In this document: piece after piece, positions 40,780 through 49,605 of the stretch
Layout: every line of letters starts with the position of its first letter
How positions within the stretch are numbered: the first letter of the stretch is position 1
From: Candidatus Nanopelagicales bacterium
Lineage (GTDB): Bacteria > Actinomycetota > Actinomycetes > S36-B12 > GCA-2699445
Direction of reading: 5' to 3'
Assembly (NCBI GenBank): GCA_037045355.1
Contig: JBAOHO010000009.1
Coordinates: 161,787-225,786, forward strand
Length of the DNA: 64,000 nucleotides
Notes under the pieces: generated by a model
The model's input: only the letters and a program-made list of their open reading frames with translations
Told to the model about the DNA's origin: nothing
Database searches by the model: none
Program-made: the position numbers and the translations under genes

Positions 40780-42906
40780 ATGCGGGTCTTGTCGCGATCC
40801 ATTGTCGTGTCCGTGGTTCTGATGATCGGGATGTTGGTGGGGGCGCCGACTCGAGCGGATGACTACCTTCGGCCGGGGGCTGAGGCTGGGTTCACGACAC
40901 TGGATCCCTTCGACTACAAGTTCCTCGTCCGTGACGGAGAGACGGTCAAGAAGGTCGTCTCGTTCACGACCACGCAGGCTCGGATCTTCACGTCCTTCCA
41001 GCCGGCCGACACCAACCCGGACACAGCGCCGCTGTTCGTCATGCTCAACGGTGGCCCCGGAGCGGCCACGACAGCGAACCTTTTCGCAAACAATACGGCC
41101 CCCTACACGCTGAATCTGCAGGCCGTGAACAGCGACCCCGCAGGGTTCAAGGCGAACCCCTCGAGTTGGACCGCGATGGGCAACTTGCTGTACATCGATC
41201 CTCCCCAAACGGGATTCTCGTACAACATCTCGAAACGGGTCTTCCAAGGCACGTTGCACACCGCGTCAATGGTCGAGTTGTGGGATGAGTACTGGGATCG
41301 AGGCAACTTCAATCCCTTCATCGACGCCGATCAAGTTCTCCGCGTCCTGCTGGGGTTCCTGGACAGCCACCCGCAGTACCGCGACGCGCCTGTCGTGTTT
41401 GTCGCGGAGAGCTACGGCGGTGTCCGAGTGTCGCTCATGTTGAACATGCTTCTGTTCTCGGATTCATATGACGATGGCGGCTCGGCCTTCTTCCGCGATC
41501 CGGATCTGGCCAATGCGGTCCGTCGACACTTCGGCACGACCGAGGCTCCCGCTCCTGCGGAAGTGGCCGCGCAGTTCAGTCGGCAGGTCTTGATCCAGCC
41601 GCAGTTGTCGTCCTACCAAAGCCCGGTGCAGGGGAGAATGTATTGGGACGAAAAGCCCCCGACCGTCATCGACTGGATCGCTGAAGATGCCGGTGATGCC
41701 GGCGGCTACACCCGCAGCGAGTGGTTCTGCCGGACACACAAGCCCTTCCAGACCGACAAGAACGTGTGCACGATCATGGAGTACGTACCCTCCTGGGACC
41801 GCGACAGGTATGACTACGCCCAGCCGAAGAACTACAGCGACCTCCAGGACGACTACGTCAACAGGGCGATGCGCCGCATCCCGGTTCTCACCGCAATGCT
41901 AGGAGTGGACCCGGACTCCATCCCCGAACTCAAGCCGGCTGCCCGGAAGTACGCCTACCACACGATGGGCTGGCCCCTATTCGGCCATGATCAGTGGCCC
42001 AGTAGAGACAAGGACACGCTTGTCGGGAAGTTCGGCACGTTGAGATCGCCCGATGCTTACTACCTATCGTGGAACCAGGACGTGTACCTGGCGTCGACGA
42101 TCAATCTGCACTCCTACGTCCGCGAGCATCTGCCGCTGTCTCCGGACAACGACCCCATCTTCGGCGACATCTTCTTGGCGAACCTGGCCTACGTGAAGAC
42201 GTTCCTCACCAACGCGGCCAGGGATCTGGTGGTGTACTCCCCAGCTCTGCCGGTCGCGCTGTCGCGGCACACCGATGTGGTCGACCAAGTCTCGGTGGCG
42301 CTCGGCGATCACTCCGGGACTCCGGGACGCGTTGACATCACCTTCAAAGACGGCACTGTCGCTCACATCAACTACCCTGCCTACCCCGACTCCGGCCACG
42401 CTGTGGCGGCCACGGCACCGGGCGACCTTCGCGACGATGTGGAGTCCTGGATGTCGCTGCCGACTCTGCCCCTCATCACCGACCCGCAACGGGGAACCGC
42501 CTACTGGTCCATCCCTCCGGGTGTTCGCAAGTCCCTGCGACAAGCACGAATCGGAATGGAACCGATCAAGCCGGCCAGGGCCAGGGGATCAGTTGTCAGC
42601 CTCCCAGCGACGTTGTCGACGACCAGCGTCATCGGCAGTCGGGGAGGGATGCAGTTGACCCATCGCGGTGCGCGGCTGAATCTCACCCGACTGGCGGTGG
42701 ACCTGTCCCGTGAGAGGGCGACAGCGCGGCTGGTCACCCGTGGCAAGACGAAATACGTCGCACTCGAGGTGGAGCGCGGGGCGGGAGAGGATGCGGCACT
42801 GCAACTGGCTCCCGGCCAGTCGAAGAGGCTCAACAAGGCGCTGGGTCAGAAGGTCTTCAGCCCGCGCTCGCCCCTGGGTCACGTCCGTTTCACTGCCGGC
42901 TCATGA
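40780..42906 (+). CDS. Secreted serine carboxypeptidase (S10 family) with extra C-terminal domain
   Basis: 708 residues from ATG 40780. A signal peptide (about 1-26, ending APTRADD) is followed by an S10 alpha/beta-hydrolase fold: FVMLNGGPGAATTANLF is the oxyanion-hole motif, NLLYIDPPQTGFSYN matches the family 'D.P.GTGFS' block, and VFVAESYGGVRV carries the nucleophile Ser211 (usually GESYGG). SGHAVAATAP holds the likely catalytic His540. The last 110 or so residues form a separate beta-rich domain with LTRLAVDLSRERATARLV and LNKALG...FSPRSPLG, resembling C-terminal modules of secreted actinobacterial proteins such as HtaA-like ones (weak). S10 enzymes are uncommon in bacteria. It interrupts the dapB-to-thyX order. 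Confidence 0.85.
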   Translation: MRVLSRSIVVSVVLMIGMLVGAPTRADDYLRPGAEAGFTTLDPFDYKFLVRDGETVKKVVSFTTTQARIFTSFQPADTNPDTAPLFVMLNGGPGAATTANLFANNTAPYTLNLQAVNSDPAGFKANPSSWTAMGNLLYIDPPQTGFSYNISKRVFQGTLHTASMVELWDEYWDRGNFNPFIDADQVLRVLLGFLDSHPQYRDAPVVFVAESYGGVRVSLMLNMLLFSDSYDDGGSAFFRDPDLANAVRRHFGTTEAPAPAEVAAQFSRQVLIQPQLSSYQSPVQGRMYWDEKPPTVIDWIAEDAGDAGGYTRSEWFCRTHKPFQTDKNVCTIMEYVPSWDRDRYDYAQPKNYSDLQDDYVNRAMRRIPVLTAMLGVDPDSIPELKPAARKYAYHTMGWPLFGHDQWPSRDKDTLVGKFGTLRSPDAYYLSWNQDVYLASTINLHSYVREHLPLSPDNDPIFGDIFLANLAYVKTFLTNAARDLVVYSPALPVALSRHTDVVDQVSVALGDHSGTPGRVDITFKDGTVAHINYPAYPDSGHAVAATAPGDLRDDVESWMSLPTLPLITDPQRGTAYWSIPPGVRKSLRQARIGMEPIKPARARGSVVSLPATLSTTSVIGSRGGMQLTHRGARLNLTRLAVDLSRERATARLVTRGKTKYVALEVERGAGEDAALQLAPGQSKRLNKALGQKVFSPRSPLGHVRFTAGS

Positions 42907-42953
42907 CCCTTCAGGCATGGCCCGCGAACACGTGCTGTCAGGGAACCGGTTGC

Positions 42954-44534
42954 TCAGACCATCAAGGCGTCGCCCCGTTCGAGGGAGGTCGGCAGTCGCC
43001 CGTCAGTGAGGCCTGCGACGCGGACTGCGGCCGGGATACGCGCTTCGTCGACCACACCGATGCGGGTGCGACGCTCCACGATGTCTGCCACGGTCAGTGC
43101 CAGTTCGGCGGCGATGCCGAACTCCGCTTCGACGCCGTAATGGCTGCTGCCCTCGACGATCGGTTCTCGCAACTCGCGGCGGGTCTCTCCCAGGTCCCAC
43201 ACGTGCGGTGCCTCGTTGCCGTAGCGCCGCCACAGGACTTCGGGGATGTCCTGACGTCGGACGAGGGGACCAGCCCCGACCAGGGCGATGTCGCGAGTCC
43301 GGCAGGGGGTTTCGCTGATCAGGTTGACGACGTCCTGGGCCATCCGTCGGAATGTGGTCAGCTTGCCCCCCGTCACGGTGATCATCCGGTCGGTCCTGCG
43401 CACCAGATGTTTGCGTGAGATGTCCGCCGACGATTCGTCGCCGGTGTCGTCGGCTTGCACGAGGGGGCGCACGCCGGCGAACGCTCCCAGCGCATCCGAG
43501 GGCGTGACGGGGCGTTCCAGCGCGGTCGAGAGGATCCCGAGGATCCAATCGATGTCTTCTGTCGGCGGGGTGGGAGCCGAATAGGAGTCGGTATCGGTCT
43601 CGTGGTCCGTCAGGCCCACGTAGCTGATCCCGCCGAGATGGGGGAGGGACAGGACGAATCGTCCGATCGTTCCCGGTACGGGGACGGTGAGTGACCCGTG
43701 GCCCGCCCCCACGAGGGCTGTCGGCACGACCACGTGGGTGCCCAGGCTCGGGTGCAAGGTGATGCTGTCGTCCAGATCGCTGGCCCACACGCCGGTGGCG
43801 TTCACGATGGTGTCGGCGTGCAAGGTGACGTTCTGCCCGGTCACCGTGTCGCGGGCCGCGACCTCGCCGAGTTGCGGGTCCACGGCGGTGACCTGCACCC
43901 GGGTGAGAATCCGGGCACCGTAAGCCGCAGCCGTTCGCGCCACGGACACGACCAGGCGAGCATCATCGACCAGTTGGCAGTCCCATCCGACTGACGCTCC
44001 GCGCAGGCCCTCTCGACGAATACCCGGTACCAGCTTGACCGTCATGTCGGGGTCGACATGACGCGCGCGCGGCAGCAGTCCGGTGGGAGTGCGAGCGGCC
44101 AGACGCAGGGCATCGCCGGCACGTTGACCCACCAGGGCCAGCGGCGCTGACCGGCGGTCGTCGTCGAAGTCGGGAACCACTTGGGCCAGGGGATGCACGA
44201 GGTGCGGGGCGACCCGGCCGGCCAGGATCGACCTCTCGACAGCGCTCTCCCAGGCAACCCCAGGGTCGCCCTTGGCCAGGTAGCGCAGCCCGCCATGGAC
44301 CAGCTTGCTCGACCAGCGCGAAGTGCCGTTGGCGAGATCGTCCTGTTCGACCAGTGCCACCGACAGGCCTCGGGTCACGGCGTCCAGCGCGACCCCGACA
44401 CCGGTGATGCCGCCGCCGATGACCAGTACATCGACGCGGGCGCCGGCCGCGAGGTGGGCGAGATCGCGTTCCCGCCGACCCGCACTCAGCAGTCCAGCGG
44501 GGTCCAATGGGGGGAGATACGTGACGTCGTTCAT
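42954..44534 (-). CDS. glpD: Aerobic glycerol-3-phosphate dehydrogenase
   Basis: 526 residues with ATG at 44534. The FAD-binding start VDVLVIGGGITGVGVALDAVTRGL is followed by VALVEQDDLANGTSRWSSKLVHGGLRYL, the GlpD/FAD-DAO signature. The C-terminal domain contains DRMITVTGGKLTTFRRMAQDVV. It oxidises glycerol 3-phosphate to dihydroxyacetone phosphate and passes electrons to quinone at the membrane. It is the second gene of a tetR-glpD operon (4-nt overlap) divergent from an alkyl-DHAP-synthase-like oxidase, hinting that DHAP or acyl-DHAP links the two. No glpK or glpF is nearby. Confidence 0.93.
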   Translation of the reverse strand: MNDVTYLPPLDPAGLLSAGRRERDLAHLAAGARVDVLVIGGGITGVGVALDAVTRGLSVALVEQDDLANGTSRWSSKLVHGGLRYLAKGDPGVAWESAVERSILAGRVAPHLVHPLAQVVPDFDDDRRSAPLALVGQRAGDALRLAARTPTGLLPRARHVDPDMTVKLVPGIRREGLRGASVGWDCQLVDDARLVVSVARTAAAYGARILTRVQVTAVDPQLGEVAARDTVTGQNVTLHADTIVNATGVWASDLDDSITLHPSLGTHVVVPTALVGAGHGSLTVPVPGTIGRFVLSLPHLGGISYVGLTDHETDTDSYSAPTPPTEDIDWILGILSTALERPVTPSDALGAFAGVRPLVQADDTGDESSADISRKHLVRRTDRMITVTGGKLTTFRRMAQDVVNLISETPCRTRDIALVGAGPLVRRQDIPEVLWRRYGNEAPHVWDLGETRRELREPIVEGSSHYGVEAEFGIAAELALTVADIVERRTRIGVVDEARIPAAVRVAGLTDGRLPTSLERGDALMV

Positions 44535-45184
44535 GAGGTTCCTTCCTGGGGGACAGGTCGTAGGAGGCCGGCGACCAGGGGCCGCAGTTGGGCGCGCGCC
44601 GCTGCGCCCTCGGGTCGCGTCTCCAGTGCCGGAGCGGCGAAGATGAATGACTGCACCGCCGTGACAGACGCCAACGCCAACGCATCCGGCTGGGTGTCGC
44701 GGATGGAACCGTCGCCACCCAGCGATGCCATCCCGGAGGCGAGCAGGGGTGTCAGCAGTTCGACTGAGGTCCTTTGGGTCTGCCCGAACCGCTGGACCAT
44801 CAACGGGGTCAGGTATTCAGGATCGACGGCCAGCACACGACGCACGAGCGGATGATCTGCGATGGCGTCCGTTCCCGCGACGATCAAGTCGACAGCCTGC
44901 CGGTGGATAGGCCCGGTCCCGGGCCTCGGAAGAGGGATCGACGTGAGGATCTGCCGCAGTTCGAGGGTGAGCAGTGCGGAGATGAGTCGGTCGAACGACT
45001 CGAACCGGCGGTACACCGTCATGCGGCTGACACCCGCCTGGCGGGCGACCTCCGTCAGGGTCGCGCGCCGCGGACCGTGGGTCATGATGACCTCGCGGGC
45101 GGCCCTCAGGAGGGGATCGGTGTCATTGATCTCGTCGGTGGTCCCCACGTCGGGAACGGCGCCGATGTGACGGATAGACGTCAT
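44531..45184 (-). CDS. TetR-family transcriptional regulator
   Basis: 217 residues with the start at ATG 45184; the longer opening to 45259 is not supported. The N-terminal HTH is ATLTEVARQAGVSRMTVYRRFESFDRLISALLT, split here as the typical TetR recognition helix region GVSRMTVYRRF. The C-terminal ligand domain is unassigned. It overlaps glpD by 4 nt and is divergent from the FAD-binding oxidase, so it probably controls both transcripts through the repeat just upstream of its ATG. Confidence 0.88.
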   Translation of the reverse strand: MTSIRHIGAVPDVGTTDEINDTDPLLRAAREVIMTHGPRRATLTEVARQAGVSRMTVYRRFESFDRLISALLTLELRQILTSIPLPRPGTGPIHRQAVDLIVAGTDAIADHPLVRRVLAVDPEYLTPLMVQRFGQTQRTSVELLTPLLASGMASLGGDGSIRDTQPDALALASVTAVQSFIFAAPALETRPEGAAARAQLRPLVAGLLRPVPQEGTS

Positions 45185-45185
45185 G

Positions 45186-45200
45186 TGTAACACTGTAACA
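45186..45200. promoter_or_regulatory. Probable operator of the TetR-family regulator
   Basis: TGTAACA occurs twice in direct orientation (45186-45192 and 45194-45200), and GTGTAACAC (45185-45193) is an odd-centred palindrome. The site abuts the tetR ATG at 45184, so a bound repressor would cover the start of that transcript. It lies in the 137-nt divergent gap with the oxidase gene. This is an inference from position and symmetry. Confidence 0.6.
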
Positions 45201-45321
45201 TCGGTCGTGCGCCGAGCGGGTCGATGATTTCCGCCATCAACCGGACTCGGATGCACCAAGTGCCCACGACCCCAAGGGACACGCTCCGGCGGCGCCGCCG
45301 CCGGGGAAGGGAAGGACTGTC

Positions 45322-46965
45322 ATGGCCATCGCATCGGCGACCACATACGGACGATGGGGAACCCCCCCACAACCGGTGGAACTGTCCGCCGCCGCCGAGG
45401 AGTTCCTCACGGGAACACTCGGTGATCCCGCGCCCCGTCCGCCCCACCCGGCGGCCGACCTGACTGTGCCTGCCACCAGGCTCTCCGCGGAACCCATCGG
45501 GCGGTTGAGCGCCATCGTCGGCGATGCCGCGGTCAGCACCAGCGCGGGGGATCGGCTCGGCCACAGCGTCGGCTGTTCACTGACCGACTATCTCCACCTG
45601 CGCGCTGCCGACCTCGACCCCCGCGCGATCCCCGACGCCGTGGTCCGACCGTCCTCCCACGATCAGGTCCGAGAACTGTTGTCCCTGTGCGCCAACGAGG
45701 GCATCGCGGTCGTGCCCTACGGCGGGGGGACTTCGGTCGTGGGCGGAGTCACGGTGGCGGGTGACCAGCCCCGGGTGGCGATGGCCTTCGATCAGATGGC
45801 TGACGTCGTGAGTATCGATGAGGACTCCATGACCGCCACCGTGCAGCCGGGCATCACCGGACCTGTGCTCGAGCGAATCCTGCAGACCCGAGGCCTCACG
45901 CTGGGACATCTACCGCAGTCGTGGGAGCGGGCCACGATCGGTGGCTACGCCGCGACCAGGTCGGCGGGGCAGGCCTCCACGGGCTACGGCCGCAGCGACG
46001 AGATGGTCGAGTCCCTCCGGGTCGCGACGCCGATGGGTGACCTCACATTGGGTCGCGGTCCGCGCAGCGCCGCCGGCCCGGATCTGCGCCAACTGTTCAT
46101 CGGATCGGAGGGGGCGTTCGGCGTCATCACCGAGATCACCCTGCGCATTCGTCATCTGCCCACCGTGACCCGCTACGAGGGCCTCATGTTCCCCTCCTAC
46201 GAGGCGGGGGTAGCGGCGTTTCGTGACCTCGCCCAGCACCGCGTCACCGCCGACGTCATGCGACTGTCGGACACTCCCGAGACCACTGCCACGTTGGCCA
46301 TGTCCGGTCCGAAGGGCCGCACCGGTGACTTGTTCGAGCGCTATCTGAACCTGCGCAATGTCGAGGGTGGTTGTATGGCGATCCTGGGCTGGGAAGGCTA
46401 TTCACGCAGGTTCCTGGCCGCTCGTCGCTCGGCCGCGTGGGCGGTCATGAAGGACCACAAGCCAGCCACCCTCGGGGCGGGGGTCGGGGGCTCGTGGCGC
46501 AAGCATCGCTACGACGGGCCGTACCTGCGTGACGTGCTGCTCGATCGCGGCTACATCGTGGAGACTCTCGAGACCGCGAGTCACTGGTCGGACCTGCATC
46601 GCGTTCGAGACGATGTGGCGACCGCGCTCAAGGCCGCACTGCACCACGAGGGTCGCGATCCCTACGTCATGTCGCACATCTCCCACGTCTACGAAACGGG
46701 CGGCTCGCTGTACTTCACGGTGATCGTCCCGGCCCAAGACGACCCGGTCGCCCAATGGGCGACCGCCAAGGCAGCTGCCATGGATGCCATCGCGGCGGGA
46801 GGAGCCACCATCACCCACCATCACGCGGTGGGGCGTGACCACGCACCGTGGCTCGAAGCGGAGATCGGGTTGGAGGGGTTGCGGCTGCTGCGCGGGATCA
46901 AGTCACTGGTCGACCCCCAGGGTGTGTTGAACCCGGGTGCACTGGTCCCGGTATCCGAGCGCTGA
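45322..46965 (+). CDS. FAD-binding oxidase, alkyl-DHAP-synthase-like
   Basis: 547 residues from ATG 45322. The VAO/PCMH-type FAD domain includes VVPYGGGTSVVGGV and GHLPQSWERATIGGYAATRSAGQASTGYG (split: PQSWERATIGGY..ATRSAG), and the C-terminal FAD-oxidase domain ends GATITHHHAVGRDHAPW and SLVDPQGVLNPGAL. The PQS-x-E-x-ATIGG pattern and the HHHxxG tail are those of alkyldihydroxyacetonephosphate synthase, which swaps the acyl group of acyl-DHAP for a fatty alcohol in ether-lipid synthesis. Related D-lactate/glycolate-type oxidases are the alternative. Divergence from tetR-glpD supports a DHAP-linked role. Ether-lipid synthesis itself is inferred. Confidence 0.8.
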   Translation: MAIASATTYGRWGTPPQPVELSAAAEEFLTGTLGDPAPRPPHPAADLTVPATRLSAEPIGRLSAIVGDAAVSTSAGDRLGHSVGCSLTDYLHLRAADLDPRAIPDAVVRPSSHDQVRELLSLCANEGIAVVPYGGGTSVVGGVTVAGDQPRVAMAFDQMADVVSIDEDSMTATVQPGITGPVLERILQTRGLTLGHLPQSWERATIGGYAATRSAGQASTGYGRSDEMVESLRVATPMGDLTLGRGPRSAAGPDLRQLFIGSEGAFGVITEITLRIRHLPTVTRYEGLMFPSYEAGVAAFRDLAQHRVTADVMRLSDTPETTATLAMSGPKGRTGDLFERYLNLRNVEGGCMAILGWEGYSRRFLAARRSAAWAVMKDHKPATLGAGVGGSWRKHRYDGPYLRDVLLDRGYIVETLETASHWSDLHRVRDDVATALKAALHHEGRDPYVMSHISHVYETGGSLYFTVIVPAQDDPVAQWATAKAAAMDAIAAGGATITHHHAVGRDHAPWLEAEIGLEGLRLLRGIKSLVDPQGVLNPGALVPVSER

Positions 46966-47084
46966 CGCGTTTCGCGGCTCCAGCCGACCGGTGGAGCGGG
47001 TTACCCCTGATCTCACTGGTGGCGCGCGGGAGCCGAGGGATCGGTGGATCAGGGGTTAGCCTTGGCCCGGCGAAAGGAGCCCCG

Positions 47085-47816
47085 ATGGCCGATGCCCCCG
47101 AGGTCGCTGTGCAGTACCGCAGCGACATGACCGTCGATCTGGTCAAGGCGAGTGCCTCGGATGCCGATGTCGTGTGGGCTGCACGTGTGTCGACCAAAGG
47201 GGAGTCTTCGCTCGACGACGTCACCGCTGACCCCGAGCGCTCCCGGGGATTGATCAACTACCTCATGCGGGACCGCCACGGCACCCCGTTCGAGCACAAC
47301 TCCATGACCTTCTTCGTGTCGGCGCCGATCTTCGTCTTCCGGGAGTTCATGCGTCATCGCATGGCTTCCTACAACGAGGAGTCGGGCCGCTATCGCGAAC
47401 TCCAGCCGGTCTTCTACGTCCCCGGCCCGAACCGACGCCTGGTCCAGCAGGGCAAACCCGGGGCCTACGACTTCCTGCCCGGCACAGGGGAGCAGCACCA
47501 AGTAGTGGTCGAGCAGACCACTGCTGCTTGTGCTCACGCGTACTCCGCCTACCAGGCCATGCTGGCTGCGGGAGTCGCTCGCGAGGTCGCCCGTGGTGTG
47601 CTTCCGGTCGCCACGTATTCGTCGATGTACGTGACCATGAATGCGCGCAGCCTGATGAACTTCCTGTCGTTGCGGACCAAGCGTGACGATGCCCACTTCC
47701 CGTCATTCCCCCAGCGCGAGATCGAGATGGTCGCCGAGTTGATGGAACGCGAGTGGGCCCAACTGATGCCGCTGACTCATGCCGCGTTCGAGGCCAACGG
47801 CAGGGTCTCCCCGTGA
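47085..47816 (+). CDS. thyX: Flavin-dependent thymidylate synthase
   Basis: 243 residues; ATG 47085 follows AAAGGAG at 47074-47080, whereas the longer opening overlaps the oxidase gene. The ThyX motif RHRMASYNEESGRY (RHRx7S type) lies near residues 89-102, and FEHNSMTFFVSAPIFVFREFMRH precedes it in two conserved blocks. It makes dTMP using FAD and methylene-tetrahydrofolate. A TAGCCT at 47057-47062 is a candidate -10. thyX-dapA-rnj is a conserved actinobacterial order; here an RDD gene lies inside it. Confidence 0.95.
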   Translation: MADAPEVAVQYRSDMTVDLVKASASDADVVWAARVSTKGESSLDDVTADPERSRGLINYLMRDRHGTPFEHNSMTFFVSAPIFVFREFMRHRMASYNEESGRYRELQPVFYVPGPNRRLVQQGKPGAYDFLPGTGEQHQVVVEQTTAACAHAYSAYQAMLAAGVAREVARGVLPVATYSSMYVTMNARSLMNFLSLRTKRDDAHFPSFPQREIEMVAELMEREWAQLMPLTHAAFEANGRVSP

Positions 47817-48703
47817 CCGAGCCGGCGGCCGGTTGGTACCCCGATCCGGGTGGGTCCACCAAGCTTCGCTACTGGAACGGTCGGGCGTGGACTCAGCATG
47901 TGTCACCCCCCGACGTCCCCCCGGAACCCGCTGGCCTCCCGGATCCCGACATTCCCGCCTCGACACCTTCAGCCCCCGCCTCGACCGCTTCAGCCCCCGC
48001 CTCGACACCTTCAGCCCCCGTCACGCTGCCTGCAGACGCCCCGCCGCCGGCGCCACCGATCGTGGCCCCTCCGCCGTGGCAACCGGGACAGCCCGCAACC
48101 CCCGCTGTCGAGCGACTCGGTCCTGATGGTCAGGTGCTGTCGGGTTGGTGGCGCCGGTTCTTCGGCTACCTGATCGACAGCCTGATCATCAGCGTCATCG
48201 CCGCGATCGTCGTCTGGATCATCGCCTCGCTCACGGGTGGATTCGGCGACGTCATCAACACCGAACTGTGGAACGAATGGCTGACCAGGATCGAGCAGAA
48301 CCCGAACTACCAACCCAGTCAGGCTGAGTTGCAGCAGATCATCGGTCCGGGGTTCCTGGCATTCGTGGGGTGGTTCAGCCTCGTCACGATCGCGCTCGGA
48401 TTGCTCAACGGTGTCCTCCTGGTCGCGATATCCGGGCAGACTGTCGCCGATCGACTCGTGGGGACCCGGAAGGTCCTGGCGGGGCGGAGAGTCCCGGGAT
48501 TCGGTCCCGCACTGCTGCGATGGCTGATCCCCGGCGTTCTCAACATGCTGCAAGTACTGCCCCTGATCGGGTTCCTGGCGCTGTTCGGGTGGATACTCGA
48601 CTATCTGTGGCCCCTGTGGGATCCGCAACGGCAGGCCTTGCACGACAAGGCCGCGAAGACGTACGTCGAACGCTCGGCGTTGGCAGGACCGGTGAACCCA
48701 TGA
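47813..48703 (+). CDS. DUF2510-RDD family membrane protein
   Basis: 296 residues from GTG 47813, overlapping thyX by 4 nt. The N-terminal DUF2510 motif is AGWYPDPGGSTKLRYWNGRAWT. A Pro/Ala/Ser/Thr linker with three ASTPSAP-type repeats follows. The RDD domain starts at GWWRRFFGYLIDSLI and has about three to four membrane segments (ISVIAAIVVWIIASL, WFSLVTIALGLLNGVLLVAI, LLRWLIPGVLNMLQVL) with the conserved Arg and Asp. Some RDD proteins are Na+/H+ antiporters, but the role here is unknown. Its stop overlaps the dapA start. Confidence 0.85.
   Translation: MTEPAAGWYPDPGGSTKLRYWNGRAWTQHVSPPDVPPEPAGLPDPDIPASTPSAPASTASAPASTPSAPVTLPADAPPPAPPIVAPPPWQPGQPATPAVERLGPDGQVLSGWWRRFFGYLIDSLIISVIAAIVVWIIASLTGGFGDVINTELWNEWLTRIEQNPNYQPSQAELQQIIGPGFLAFVGWFSLVTIALGLLNGVLLVAISGQTVADRLVGTRKVLAGRRVPGFGPALLRWLIPGVLNMLQVLPLIGFLALFGWILDYLWPLWDPQRQALHDKAAKTYVERSALAGPVNP
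47957..48019 (+). repeat. Three-copy 21-nt in-frame tandem repeat
   Basis: Three 21-nt units (47957-47977, 47978-47998, 47999-48019) encode ASTPSAP, ASTASAP and ASTPSAP in the linker of the RDD protein. Units 1 and 3 are nearly identical and unit 2 differs at two positions. Change in copy number would keep the frame and alter only linker length. Confidence 0.8.
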
Positions 48704-49605
48704 CAACCGAGACGAACGCCCCCTTCGGCCGGGTGCTGACCGCCATGGTCACTCCGTTCACCGACCAGGGGGCTGTCGACCTCACCGCAGCAGCCGAACT
48801 CGCTTCGGACCTAGTCGATCTGGGCAACGACGGACTGGTCATCAGCGGCACCACGGGCGAGTCACCCACCACGTCCGACCAAGAGAAGTACGAACTGCTG
48901 TGTGAGGTCATTCGAGCCGTGGGCGACCGCGCCACGGTGGTGGCAGGTGTGGGCACCAACGACACCGCGCACACGCTCGAGTTGGCCCACGCCGCAGAAA
49001 GGGCCGGTGCCGACGGCCTGCTGGTGGTGACGCCCTACTACAACAAGCCACCCCAGAACGGGCTCCTGGCGCATTTCCGGGCCGTCGCGGATGCCACGCA
49101 GACCCCGATCATGATGTACGACATCCCCGGTCGATCCGGGGTTCCCATCGCGCACGAGACCCTGGTGAGTCTCGCGGAGCACCCGCGGATCGTCGCCAAC
49201 AAGGACGCGAAGGGTGATCCGTTCGCGGCCACACGGGTGATCGCCGAGGTCGGCGACTCGCTGGCGTGGTACTCCGGCGACGATGGCCTGAACCTGTCCC
49301 TGATCAGCATCGGGGCCGCGGGGGTTGTCAGCGTCATCGGACATGTCGTGGCCGATCGACTCGCCGCCATGATCGCTGCCTTCGACTCCGGTGACACTGC
49401 GACTGCGGCGACGATCAACCTGTCCCTGGTGCCGGTGATCACCGGCGTCATGACCCGAACCCAGGGAGTCATCATGGTCAAGGCGGCTCTCGACCTGCTC
49501 GAGCGTCCGGGCGGGGGGTCATTGCGGCTGCCGCTGGTCGCGGCCGATGATGCCCAGCGGCAGGTGTTGCGGCAGGATCTCAAAGCGGGCGGATTCGAAC
49601 TGTGA
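48700..49605 (+). CDS. dapA: 4-hydroxy-tetrahydrodipicolinate synthase
   Basis: 301 residues with ATG 48700 in the RDD stop; the longer opening from 48370 was rejected. TAMVTPFTDQGAVDL, ISGTTGESPTTSDQEK (pyruvate-binding TTGES), VVTPYYNKPPQNGL (Tyr113/114) and the Schiff-base Lys168 in IVANKDAKGD are all present. It condenses pyruvate with aspartate semialdehyde, the first diaminopimelate/lysine step; dapB at 39.6 kb is the next. It overlaps rnj by 4 nt. Confidence 0.96.
   Translation: MTTETNAPFGRVLTAMVTPFTDQGAVDLTAAAELASDLVDLGNDGLVISGTTGESPTTSDQEKYELLCEVIRAVGDRATVVAGVGTNDTAHTLELAHAAERAGADGLLVVTPYYNKPPQNGLLAHFRAVADATQTPIMMYDIPGRSGVPIAHETLVSLAEHPRIVANKDAKGDPFAATRVIAEVGDSLAWYSGDDGLNLSLISIGAAGVVSVIGHVVADRLAAMIAAFDSGDTATAATINLSLVPVITGVMTRTQGVIMVKAALDLLERPGGGSLRLPLVAADDAQRQVLRQDLKAGGFEL

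Noticed and set aside
42907..42953. Terminator between the convergent S10 and glpD genes
   Set aside because: No stem followed by a T-run was seen; the 47-nt gap has no supportable structure.
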